A DNA stretch of 15,067 nt, from contig JBCBOR010000097.1 of the NCBI GenBank assembly GCA_039821125.1, positions 1 through 15,067 on the forward strand, written 5' to 3'. Shown here piece after piece: positions 7,407 through 14,323 of this stretch; the first letter of the stretch is position 1, and every line of letters begins with the position of its first letter. The notes beneath the pieces are model-generated. The model was not told the origin of the DNA, did no database searches, and was given only the letters and a program-made list of their open reading frames with translations. The translations under genes and the position numbers were made by a program. Source of the DNA: Thermohalobaculum sp039821125 (lineage in GTDB: Bacteria; Pseudomonadota; Alphaproteobacteria; Rhodobacterales; Rhodobacteraceae).

Positions 7407-7585
7407 TGACTTAACTGCCCCGTGCCTCGGCCATCTGCTGACGATCACTGCTGTGTGCATGTCCGACCGACAATGGCTCGTCTGTTGCATAATATCTACA
7501 GTTTGGCTCGGCGCCCCTCAAGTCACGCTTTATGACGCTTTGCAACATAGGAACGGCACACCTGCCAAGTTCCGACGCCACAACG
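7407..7585 (-). promoter_or_regulatory. lpxC leader and putative promoter region
   Basis: This spacer between the ftsZ terminator and lpxC should carry the lpxC promoter. The best minus-strand guess is TTGAGG, 17 bp, then TAGATATTAT, inside a locally AT-richer patch around 7490-7520; the match to the sigma-70 consensus is weak. Just upstream of that, on the plus-strand reading, TCACGCTTT (7523-7531) and TGACGCTTT (7533-7541) form a direct repeat with a 10-bp period (8 of 9 identical), spaced like a repeated regulator half-site on one DNA face. Confidence 0.25.
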
Positions 7586-7612
7586 AAAAATGGCCGCCCC
7601 GAGGGACGGCCA
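7586..7612 (-). terminator. Intrinsic terminator downstream of ftsZ
   Basis: On the minus strand this is a GC-rich hairpin (7591-7612). Its 9-bp stem starts tggccg, contains one G-U wobble (at 7597/7606) and has a CTCG loop. It is followed at once by five T (7586-7590). It starts 54 bp after the ftsZ stop and has the classic intrinsic terminator form. It marks the end of the dcw transcript and separates ftsZ from lpxC. Confidence 0.85.
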
Positions 7613-7666
7613 AGTGCATCGAAGAGACAGGGTCGGAGCGCCGATCTCAGCGCCCCGAAATTTGTG

Positions 7667-9385
7667 TCAGTTGGCCTGCCGGCGAAGGAATGCCGGGATG
7701 TCGCTGCCATCCTCATCCAGATCACGCATCGCAGGTTCTGCGCGCTCTGCCGGAGCGGGACGTTCCTCGGCCGCAGCATTGCCCGCCACCCGGTGGATCA
7801 GTTTGTTGATGGTGAAGAGACCACCGCGACCGGACTGCTCGGACGGAGCATCGGAGAGCGACGCAGGCGCTGACGCCTCCGCTGCCATTCGTGCGGCCGG
7901 ACGCTGTTCCGCCGGATCCTGTCCAATGGAGCGCTCGTCCAACTCGAACAGAGCCGGTTCATCGGTGTCATAGGCAACCGGCGACCGGCGCTCGTTCTCC
8001 TTCCGGGCGCGGGCAGCAAGTGCACGCTGGCGCACTTCCTCGGCCCGAGCCCGGATATCGTTGGGCGACGGGGCGACGGCAAGGCGGCTTTCGTCGCTGT
8101 GCGCGGCGGTTTGCGGCTCGGGAACAAGCTCGGGGTCGCGCCGCGGTGCAGGCGCCGGGGTCGGCTCGGGTTCCGCCGCTTCGACCGTCTCGACGGGGTC
8201 CTCCTCTGGCACGTCCCAGACATCGGCCTGGATCGGCTCGGCCTCAGCGGTCACTTCGGCGGCGGCCGGTTCTTCGACCTCAGCTTCCATAACGGGCGCT
8301 TCGGCAACCGGCTCCGGATCGGCCTTGCGCTGACCACGGATCGCCGAAAGCATGCCGGCATCCGTCTCGACCGGACGCCGGCGCGTCGGCGCTTCCGAAG
8401 GCGGGCGGGCATGCACGGCCTCGGCATCGATGCCGGTGGCAACGACCGAGACGCGCATCTTGCCTTCCATGTCCGGATCGATGGCCGAGCCAAACTTGAT
8501 CATCGCCTGACCGTCGACCTCTTCCTTGATCCGATTGGCCGCTTCGTCCATCTCGAACAGGGTCAGATCGTAGCCGCCCGTGATGTTGATCAGCACGCCG
8601 CGCGCGCCTTTCAGGCTGACTTCGTCCAGCAACGGGTTGGCGATGGCCTTCTCGGCAGCGTCGATGGCCCGGGTGTCGCCCTCGGCCTCGCCGGTGCCCA
8701 TCATCGCCTTGCCCATCTCCTCCATCACCGAGCGAACATCGGCGAAGTCGAGGTTGATCATGCCGGGCCGGACCATCAGATCGGTCACGCCCTGCACACC
8801 CTGGTAGAGCACATCGTCGGCCATCTGGAACGCCTCGACAAAAGTCGTGCGCTCGGACGCGACCTGGAACAGGTTCTGGTTCGGGATGACGATCAGCGTA
8901 TCGACGACCTGCTGCATCTGATCGACGCCTGCTTCAGCCACCGCCATGCGCCGGTTACCCTCGAAGTGGAAGGGCTTGGTCACAACGCCGACAGTCAGGA
9001 TGCCCATCTCACGCGCAGCGCGCGCCACGATCGGCGCCGCCCCGGTGCCGGTACCACCGCCCATCCCGGCCGTGATGAAGCACATATGACAACCGTCGAG
9101 TTGCTCGCAGATTTCCTCGATCGAGTCCTCGGCGGCGTGCAGGCCGACCTCGGGCTTCGACCCGGCACCCAGCCCGCGGGTCACCCCGGTGCCAAGCTGG
9201 ATCGTCCGCGGCGCGCGCGAATGTGCCAGCGCCTGGGCATCCGTATTGGCGGCGATGAAATCGACACCCTCCAGATGCTTTTCGATCATGTTGTTCACGG
9301 CGTTGCCGCCTGCGCCACCAACGCCAAAGACGGTGATACGCGCACGCAGTTCGTGCTCGTCCGGCTCACATAAATTCAATGCCAT
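7667..9385 (-). CDS. ftsZ: Cell division GTPase FtsZ
   Basis: Tubulin-like GTPase that polymerises into the Z ring at mid-cell. It has 572 residues, against 383 in E. coli; the extra length is a long acidic, Pro/Ala/Glu-rich linker. The GTPase core (1-320) has FGVGGAGGNAVNNM (20-33), the tubulin signature GGGTGTG (109-115), NRRM (144-147) and the T7 loop NLDFAD (211-216) with catalytic Asp. The linker covers about 322-520, then a short hydrophobic/basic block GGLFTINKLIHRVAG (521-535), then the C-terminal peptide DIPAFLRRQAN that binds FtsA. The ATG at 9385 is preceded by AGAGG eight bases upstream. It follows ftsA after a 154-bp leader, the longest spacer between genes from ddl to ftsZ, and ends before a strong terminator. 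Confidence 0.98.
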   Translation of the reverse strand: MALNLCEPDEHELRARITVFGVGGAGGNAVNNMIEKHLEGVDFIAANTDAQALAHSRAPRTIQLGTGVTRGLGAGSKPEVGLHAAEDSIEEICEQLDGCHMCFITAGMGGGTGTGAAPIVARAAREMGILTVGVVTKPFHFEGNRRMAVAEAGVDQMQQVVDTLIVIPNQNLFQVASERTTFVEAFQMADDVLYQGVQGVTDLMVRPGMINLDFADVRSVMEEMGKAMMGTGEAEGDTRAIDAAEKAIANPLLDEVSLKGARGVLINITGGYDLTLFEMDEAANRIKEEVDGQAMIKFGSAIDPDMEGKMRVSVVATGIDAEAVHARPPSEAPTRRRPVETDAGMLSAIRGQRKADPEPVAEAPVMEAEVEEPAAAEVTAEAEPIQADVWDVPEEDPVETVEAAEPEPTPAPAPRRDPELVPEPQTAAHSDESRLAVAPSPNDIRARAEEVRQRALAARARKENERRSPVAYDTDEPALFELDERSIGQDPAEQRPAARMAAEASAPASLSDAPSEQSGRGGLFTINKLIHRVAGNAAAEERPAPAERAEPAMRDLDEDGSDIPAFLRRQAN

Positions 9386-9539
9386 GGTTTCTGCCTCTTC
9401 GTGCTTGTTTTTGCCTGCCTCGTCGCGCCGACATCGCGAGTCTTGTTTTTGGTCGGTTCTTGTTTTGTTGACGGTAGGTTAACCGAAATCAACCTCCGGG
9501 TCACGTTCAATTGCGCGTTACGCGCCACCTCAAGCCCCC
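9386..9539 (-). promoter_or_regulatory. ftsA-ftsZ spacer and ftsZ leader
   Basis: This 154-bp spacer is AT-richer than its surroundings. Written on the plus strand it has three copies of a short motif: CTTGTTTTTG at 9404-9413 and 9442-9451, and CTTGTTTTG at 9459-9467 (CAAAAACAAG on the coding strand). It also has the 8-bp palindrome ggttaacc (9477-9484) and the inverted repeat gcgcgt-t-acgcgc (9513-9525), 14 bp after the ftsA stop on the coding strand. The spacer probably contains an ftsZ-specific promoter or an mRNA-level control element, but I could not assign -35/-10 boxes with confidence. Confidence 0.45.
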
Positions 9540-10886
9540 TTACCACGCCTTTTTGAGCCATCGGAACATCTCGCCCGCCCGGCCTCTTGCGCCAGAGCGC
9601 GGTGCTTCGAAATCCCAGAGCTCGTCATGCGGGCTCATGGCGTACATGGCCAGACCGACGGCAGTCGCGTAGTCGGGCCCGCTCAACGATTGCGGCAGTC
9701 CGGCAATCCGCATCGGGCGTCCGATGCGCGGGCGGCGGCCCATGACATGGGTGACGAGTTCGTCGACGCCCTGTAGCTGGCTCGCCGCGCCGGTCAGCAC
9801 GAGGCCCGAGCCCGGCATATCCTGGATCCCGATCTGGTCCAGCCGTGCCTTGACCAGGCGCAAGGTCTCCTCGATCCGGGGGCGGATCACGCCGATCAGC
9901 ATGCCGCGCGAGATCTGACGCCGGTCCGGCTGGTCTTCCTCGCCGATCCGGGGCGCATCGATCAGCTCACGGTCATCAGCGCCGGTCGAGATCACCCCGC
10001 CATAGAGCGTCTTGATCCGTTCGGCCGTCGCCTGGCTCATCATCAGCCCAGCCGCGATGTCGCCGGTGACATGGCTGCCGCCATAGCGCACATGATCGAC
10101 ACACATGAGGTGATCACGCAGAAAGACCGCAAACGAGGTTCCGCCGCCGCCCATGTCGATGCAGACCGATCCTGCGCGCTGTTCGTCCTCGACCAGAGCC
10201 GACAGCGCGCTCGCATAGGGCGCCGAGACAATGCCCGCCAGATCAAGATCACAACGCCGGATACATTCGGTCAGGTTGGCCAAAGCCCGGCTGTCCGCCG
10301 TGACAACGTGCATGGCGACCGACAGGTGGCGCGCCGTCATCCCGCGTGGGTCGGTCACACCGCTCTGATAGTCCAGCGTGATCTCGCAGGGTTGCGCGTG
10401 CAGGATCTGCCGCCCCTCACCAATCGGCGGCTCGGGACATGCGGCCAGCACCGCGGATAGATCGCGCTCGGTGACCTGTCCGGTCTCCGTCTCGATCTCG
10501 GCTTCCGTCATGGCGCTGGCAGGGCTGCCGCCGGAGAATGAGACGATCACGTGATCGACCCGCTCAACCTTGGGCGCCGCCATACGCTCGGCGTTGAGAA
10601 GCGCCAGCCGGATGGCCCGGCAGACCTCCTCCATATCCACGATCTCTCCGCGCCGGACACCGCGAGCCTGCACCGTGCGTGCACCGGCAACCTCGATGGC
10701 GCCAAAGGCTGCAACGCCAGCCTGTTCCTTGGCTTCCGCCTCGGCCAGACGGGCCGGATCGACCCGCAGGACGAGGCAGGTGATCTTGGTGGACCCGATA
10801 TCCAGCACCGCCAGTCGCCCGCGTTTCAACGCCGCGTGCAGCCGTCCGCGCATGTTGCGATAGCTTTCGACCCGGGCGAAGTTCAT
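9540..10886 (-). CDS. ftsA: Cell division protein FtsA
   Basis: Actin-like ATPase that ties FtsZ filaments to the inner membrane and recruits later division proteins. It has 448 residues. Nucleotide-binding motifs are visible: phosphate-1 LDIGSTKITC (28-37), phosphate-2 CIDMGGGGTSF (242-252) and the adenosine motif SGLVLTGAASQLQG (360-373). The SHS2/1C domain lies roughly between residues 110 and 200. The C-terminal 9-12 residues (AGEMFRWLKKAW) form the amphipathic membrane-targeting helix expected of FtsA. The ATG at 10886 overlaps the ftsQ stop as ATGA and has a strong GGGGGAGGAG ribosome binding site just upstream, inside ftsQ. A Met at residue 12 is a less likely start. The order ftsQ-ftsA-ftsZ is the conserved one. 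Confidence 0.97.
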   Translation of the reverse strand: MNFARVESYRNMRGRLHAALKRGRLAVLDIGSTKITCLVLRVDPARLAEAEAKEQAGVAAFGAIEVAGARTVQARGVRRGEIVDMEEVCRAIRLALLNAERMAAPKVERVDHVIVSFSGGSPASAMTEAEIETETGQVTERDLSAVLAACPEPPIGEGRQILHAQPCEITLDYQSGVTDPRGMTARHLSVAMHVVTADSRALANLTECIRRCDLDLAGIVSAPYASALSALVEDEQRAGSVCIDMGGGGTSFAVFLRDHLMCVDHVRYGGSHVTGDIAAGLMMSQATAERIKTLYGGVISTGADDRELIDAPRIGEEDQPDRRQISRGMLIGVIRPRIEETLRLVKARLDQIGIQDMPGSGLVLTGAASQLQGVDELVTHVMGRRPRIGRPMRIAGLPQSLSGPDYATAVGLAMYAMSPHDELWDFEAPRSGARGRAGEMFRWLKKAW

Positions 10887-11863
10887 GTCTCCTCCCCCTC
10901 TCCCGCAACGGCACGCAGGCGCAAAGCCTCGACCGCCTCCGGATGCATTCTCAGGGTCGGGCGTGACGAGATCCGCATGTCCACCGCCAGCAGATCACGG
11001 TCCAGAATCTCCTCGCCGTAGTGCAGTGCCATGACCCTCTGCAAGGCATCGACGGGGCGCTGCTCGGGCAACAGGATCCGCAAGTTCTTGTCGAGCGCGA
11101 TATCCCACCGGCGTTTGCCAATGCGCACGATGGCCCGCAGGCGCGGCGTCAGATCGGGCACGCTGCGAAAGAGCGCCAGCGCTTCATCCATCGCATCGGG
11201 CGCACCTTCGCCCAGCACGACAGGCAAATGCGGGTGCGCCGCTCGGTCGGCCACACGCGCAATGCTGACCCCTTCGCGGTCCACCAGCCAGAGTGCGCCC
11301 TGGGGATCGCGCCAAAGCGCTTCGGCAATCCGCTCACGGACATCGATCTGAAGCACACCATCGGGCGACAGCACGACATGGGCCCGTTTCACCGGCGGCA
11401 AAGCACCGATCATGATCTGCAAGTCGGCCACGTCGACAGACAGCGAGGAGGCATCCGGGCCGAGGTCGATCGCCTCCATGATCTGCGCCTTCAGCCCTTG
11501 CGACGCGCCGGCCACGTTGACACCGCGTACGGCAAATTCGGGCCGCTCGGACAGGGCCGCAACGAACGCTTGATACTGTTCACCAGCGATCCGCTGCACG
11601 ATGGGATCAGTCACGATCCGCGCACTGATCAGCACGAACACCACGACGGGCAACCCGATCAGGGCAGCGTTCCTGAGCCATTTCTTTTTCCAGCTGCGAG
11701 TCAGCCGGTACATCAGTTTCGATGGCCCCGGGGCGCGGTTCGCCTCGCGCTGCCAATCGGGCCGCAGATCCATCAGCATCTTCAAGATGCGCGGCGCCGG
11801 CGCCTCCGTCCGCTCGACGTTCACGACCGGGCGCTTGGGCTTGCTGGAGGTCATCTTGAACAT
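10883..11863 (-). CDS. ftsQ: Cell division protein FtsQ
   Basis: Bitopic inner-membrane protein of the divisome that, in known systems, binds FtsB/FtsL and controls septal wall synthesis. It has 326 residues: a basic cytoplasmic N-terminus (1-63, rich in Lys/Arg and Pro), one membrane segment (about 64-84, NAALIGLPVVVFVLISARIV), a periplasmic POTRA domain starting near FAVRGVNVAGAS (110-121) and the FtsQ-type beta domain (HVVLSPDGVLQIDVRERIAEALW and following). The cytoplasmic part is longer than in E. coli, as is common in alphaproteobacteria. The ATG at 11863 has GGAGG seven bases upstream, inside ddl, and overlaps the ddl end by 13 nt. The open frame upstream to 12013 reads ddl out of frame and was not used. 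Its 3' end overlaps ftsA by 4 nt. Confidence 0.95.
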   Translation of the reverse strand: MFKMTSSKPKRPVVNVERTEAPAPRILKMLMDLRPDWQREANRAPGPSKLMYRLTRSWKKKWLRNAALIGLPVVVFVLISARIVTDPIVQRIAGEQYQAFVAALSERPEFAVRGVNVAGASQGLKAQIMEAIDLGPDASSLSVDVADLQIMIGALPPVKRAHVVLSPDGVLQIDVRERIAEALWRDPQGALWLVDREGVSIARVADRAAHPHLPVVLGEGAPDAMDEALALFRSVPDLTPRLRAIVRIGKRRWDIALDKNLRILLPEQRPVDALQRVMALHYGEEILDRDLLAVDMRISSRPTLRMHPEAVEALRLRAVAGEGEET

Positions 11864-12768
11864 GATGCGTCCTCCACCAGCCAGGCGCAGAGCTCCTCGA
11901 AGCTGACACCAACATGCGCTGCCTGCTCCGGCGCCAGCGAGGTCGGGGTCATCCCGGGCTGCGTGTTCGTCTCGAGCAGAACGAGACCGTCGAGGCCCCG
12001 GCTCTCGTCCCAACGAAAGTCCGTCCGGCTGCAGCCGCGGCAGCCCAGCGCGTGATGCGCCCGCAGGGCATAGTCGAGACAGGCCGCGCGGATCTCCTCC
12101 GGCACGCTGTCATCCACCACATGGCGCGAGCCGCCCTCGGCATACTTTGCGTGGTAATCGTACCAGCCGGAGGAGGCGATGATGTCCGTGACCGCCAGTG
12201 CACGGTCGCCCATCACGGCCGTGGTCAGCTCGCGGCCCGGGATGAATTTCTCAACCATCAGAACGTCGGGCGCTTCGGCCTCCAGCTTGGCCGGGCCGTT
12301 GGCATTCTCACTGACAATGTAGATCCCGACGGACGAGCCTTCGTTGTAGGGCTTGACCACATAGGGCGGCGCCATCGGATGCGACCCCTCGACCTCCGCC
12401 CGGCCGACCAGTCGACCCTCGGCAGTCGGAAGCCCAGCCACCGCATAGGCCGCCTTGGTCCGTTCCTTGTCCATCGCAAGCGATGAGGCCAGCACCCCGG
12501 AATGCGTATACGGGATGCGCATCCACTCCAGCATGCCCTGGACACAGCCATCCTCGCCCCAGCGGCCATGCAATGCATTGAAGACAACATCTGGGCGCGC
12601 AGCCGCGAGGTCCGACGCCAGGCCCTCGCCCGCGTCGATTTCCGTCACGTCATACCCGACGCGACCGAGCGCCGCTGCACATTCGGCCCCGGACACGAGC
12701 GAAACATCCCGCTCGGCCGACAAGCCACCCTTCAGCACCACGACGCGATTGAATGTCCTGCCCGACAT
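11851..12768 (-). CDS. ddl: D-alanine--D-alanine ligase
   Basis: Cytoplasmic ATP-grasp enzyme joining two D-alanines to make the dipeptide that MurF adds to the peptidoglycan precursor. It has 305 residues, the normal size. Landmarks are GGLSAERDVSL (14-24, Glu19), HGRWGEDGCVQG (67-78), the loop NEGSSVG (142-148, Ser146), AKYAEGG (207-213, Tyr209), SRTDF (247-251, Arg248) and ETNTQPGMTPTS (266-277, Asn268), which correspond to the active-site residues of E. coli DdlB. The ATG at 12768 was chosen, with GAGGG five bases upstream; a TTG at 12780 would extend it by four residues. The last 13 nt overlap the ftsQ start, so ftsQ translation is probably coupled. It starts 69 bp after murB. Confidence 0.96.
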   Translation of the reverse strand: MSGRTFNRVVVLKGGLSAERDVSLVSGAECAAALGRVGYDVTEIDAGEGLASDLAAARPDVVFNALHGRWGEDGCVQGMLEWMRIPYTHSGVLASSLAMDKERTKAAYAVAGLPTAEGRLVGRAEVEGSHPMAPPYVVKPYNEGSSVGIYIVSENANGPAKLEAEAPDVLMVEKFIPGRELTTAVMGDRALAVTDIIASSGWYDYHAKYAEGGSRHVVDDSVPEEIRAACLDYALRAHHALGCRGCSRTDFRWDESRGLDGLVLLETNTQPGMTPTSLAPEQAAHVGVSFEELCAWLVEDASCSR

Positions 12769-12793
12769 CCGCGCCCTCAACTCTGCTCCGACC

Positions 12794-12807
12794 CCCGGTT
12801 TTCCGGG
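12794..12807 (-). other. Small hairpin in the murB-ddl spacer
   Basis: cccgg (12794-12798) and ccggg (12803-12807) form a 5-bp GC stem with a TTTT loop (AAAA on the mRNA strand), 25 bp upstream of the ddl start. No T-tract follows, so it is not a convincing terminator. It might affect ddl translation or mRNA processing, or mean nothing. Confidence 0.3.
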
Positions 12808-12837
12808 TGATTCGGTAAGCGCGGCTCAAACGCCTCG

Positions 12838-13761
12838 CTACAGTGGCACCTTAACCCCGATCCTTCGAATTTCCCAAGTCAAATCGTAGCCGGATTGGGA
12901 TTTCACACGGGTGCGGACGTCCTCGCCGAGTTCCTCCAGATCCTCGGCTGTCGCGCCGCCCGTATTGATCAGAAAATTGGGGTGTTTCTCGGACATTTGC
13001 GCGCCGCCGCGGCGCAATCCGCGGCATCCCGCATCGTCGATCAGCTTCCAGGCCTTGAGATCCATCGGATCATCCGCCTTCCCGGTCGAGGAATAGCCCG
13101 CCGGATTGCGAAAGGTTGACCCGGCCGAGCGCTCATCAACGGGTTGCGACGCAGCGCGTTTCGCCAACGCATCGTCCATCCGGGCGGTGATCGCGGCGGG
13201 TTCGCCCGGTGCTCCGCGCAACACCGCAGACAGGATCACGCAGTCATCCGGCACGGTCGACGACCGGTAGGCGAACCCGAGATCGGCGCCCGCGACCCGC
13301 TGTTCGCGCCCCTGGCGGTCGAGCAATGTCACCTCCTCGACCACATCGGCAGCATAGCTGCCATAGCACCCGGCGTTCATCTTTACCGCACCGCCGATGG
13401 CGCCGGGAATGGTCCGCAGAAACTCGAGCCCGGCAATCCCGGCCTCTGCCGCACGCTTGGCAACGTGCGCATCCAGCGCTGCCGCACCGGCCCGCAAACG
13501 GTGATCATCGAGAAACTCGATGCCGTTGAACCCGCGCCCCAGCCGGATCGCCACACCGGGCAATCCGCCATCGCGAATGATCAGGTTGGAGCACACACCC
13601 AGAGGCGTGACCGCGATACCCGGCTCCAACGCGGCAAGAAACGCCGCCAGATCCGCGGCGTCTGCAGGCTGGAAGAGCCACTCTGCCGGGCCGCCGACCC
13701 TCAGCCATGTCAGATCCGCCAAGGGACGGTCGGGCGTCAGGCGCCCGCGCACATCTGACAT
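12838..13761 (-). CDS. murB: UDP-N-acetylenolpyruvoylglucosamine reductase MurB
   Basis: Cytoplasmic flavoenzyme that reduces UDP-GlcNAc-enolpyruvate to UDP-MurNAc with NADPH. It has 307 residues. The FAD domain begins near LADLTWLRVGGPAEWLF (14-30). The nucleotide loop PLGVCSNLIIRDGG (53-66) is unusual in having Cys57 where most MurB proteins have Gly (GxGSN). RTIPGAIGGAVKMNAGCYG (116-134), YRSS (165-168), the catalytic serine motif GSTFRNP (214-220, Ser215) and Glu297 in WEIRRIG follow. The short form without an extra loop fits type II MurB. The ATG at 13761 gives a normal N-terminus. A GTG at 13776, overlapping the preceding stop as GTGA, is an in-frame alternative adding five residues and would couple translation to the membrane gene upstream. 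Confidence 0.96.
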   Translation of the reverse strand: MSDVRGRLTPDRPLADLTWLRVGGPAEWLFQPADAADLAAFLAALEPGIAVTPLGVCSNLIIRDGGLPGVAIRLGRGFNGIEFLDDHRLRAGAAALDAHVAKRAAEAGIAGLEFLRTIPGAIGGAVKMNAGCYGSYAADVVEEVTLLDRQGREQRVAGADLGFAYRSSTVPDDCVILSAVLRGAPGEPAAITARMDDALAKRAASQPVDERSAGSTFRNPAGYSSTGKADDPMDLKAWKLIDDAGCRGLRRGGAQMSEKHPNFLINTGGATAEDLEELGEDVRTRVKSQSGYDLTWEIRRIGVKVPL

Positions 13762-13772
13762 CGACACTGTGC

Positions 13773-14090
13773 TCACGCGCGGCGCCGGGCGTCCCATCCT
13801 GCGGCCGCGATGGCGATCAGCGCATAAACGCCCCAGATCGCAATCTGACTGGGCAGGAAGAACACCATCAGGCCTGATCCCCAGGCACTTGTGCTGAACT
13901 GCGCAAAAATGAAGACGGTTCCACCGAGCGAGAGAAGCAGCGCAATCTGAAACTGCCAGTACCGCCCAAGGAAAACCCGCGCCGCGGCAAAGACGACCAT
14001 CAACGCGGCAACCGCCGCGAGGCCCAGCGGCTCGGCAAGGATCTCGAGGGACAACAAAAACATGTCCCATAGGATCAAACCCGGCAGCAT
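13773..14090 (-). CDS. Small multi-pass membrane protein of unknown function in dcw cluster
   Basis: I do not recognise this 105-residue protein. It is almost entirely hydrophobic: a weak amphipathic or membrane segment near 4-18, then clear membrane segments at about 22-41, 46-65 and 74-98, and a basic C-terminal tail DARRRA. It is very likely a real inner-membrane protein: the ATG at 14090 has a strong GGAGAGGG ribosome binding site, the composition is membrane-like, and its stop overlaps a possible GTG start of murB (GTGA). Rhodobacterales often carry a small membrane gene (DUF2484) between murC and murB. This protein sits in the same slot, but its sequence as I recall the family is not clearly alike, so I leave it unassigned. 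A role in envelope synthesis is only inferred from position. A GTG at 14093 is an alternative start. Confidence 0.8.
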   Translation of the reverse strand: MLPGLILWDMFLLSLEILAEPLGLAAVAALMVVFAAARVFLGRYWQFQIALLLSLGGTVFIFAQFSTSAWGSGLMVFFLPSQIAIWGVYALIAIAAAGWDARRRA

Positions 14091-14323
14091 CACCCTCTCC
14101 GATTCCCGTCCACTCTCACCGGTTTAACGTGTTTCGCGCATAAATGGCAGATTTACGGGCTGCCCCGCGATACGTCCCTCAGCAAACCACCCAACAGGAA
14201 AGGTATCCCTAAAATCACGCGAAACAGCAACTCAGAGAGATAACGCCACGTCGCAGACAAGGAGCCGGGAGCGGGCCGCGGGGAGCGGGGAGCGGGGAGC
14301 GGGCAGTGTCAGGGCCAGACGCC
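14091..14323. other. Spacer between murC and the small membrane gene
   Basis: This 233-bp gap is wide for a dcw cluster. Next to murC it holds the G-rich tandem repeat (annotated separately). A 5-bp stem ggcag/ctgcc with a 9-nt loop lies at 14146-14164. The half next to the membrane gene is AT-richer and may hold a promoter (minus-strand TTGCTG, 17 bp, GATACC is the best but weak guess). No coding sequence is supported. Confidence 0.4.
14267..14303 (+). repeat. GGGGAGC tandem repeat, predicted G-quadruplex motif
   Basis: Three perfect tandem copies of GGGGAGC occupy 14280-14300 and are followed by GGG (14301-14303). Before them come GGG (14267-14269), AGC, GGG (14273-14275) and CCGC. This makes six G-runs of at least three with 3-4 nt loops, which fits the standard G3+N1-7 quadruplex pattern. 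The G-rich strand is the plus strand, the template strand for the murC-side transcript, whose mRNA would carry GCUCCCC repeats. It starts 21 bp beyond the murC stop codon and is outside any supported gene. Confidence 0.85.

Noticed and set aside
8099..9373. 424-residue plus-strand open frame antisense to ftsZ
   Set aside because: It is the mirror of ftsZ, has no domain signature or ribosome binding site, and a His/Arg/Gly-biased translation.
9479..9493. Possible CtrA site (TTAA-N7-TTAA) before ftsZ
   Set aside because: The second half reads CAAC (or TCAA with N6), not TTAA. The match is too poor to call.
11021..12055. 344-residue plus-strand frame antisense to ftsQ and ddl
   Set aside because: It crosses two well-supported genes and reads as an Arg/His/Gln-rich shadow.
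13773..14090. Naming the small membrane protein DUF2484
   Set aside because: The position fits, but the sequence does not clearly resemble what I recall of the family, so only position supports the name.
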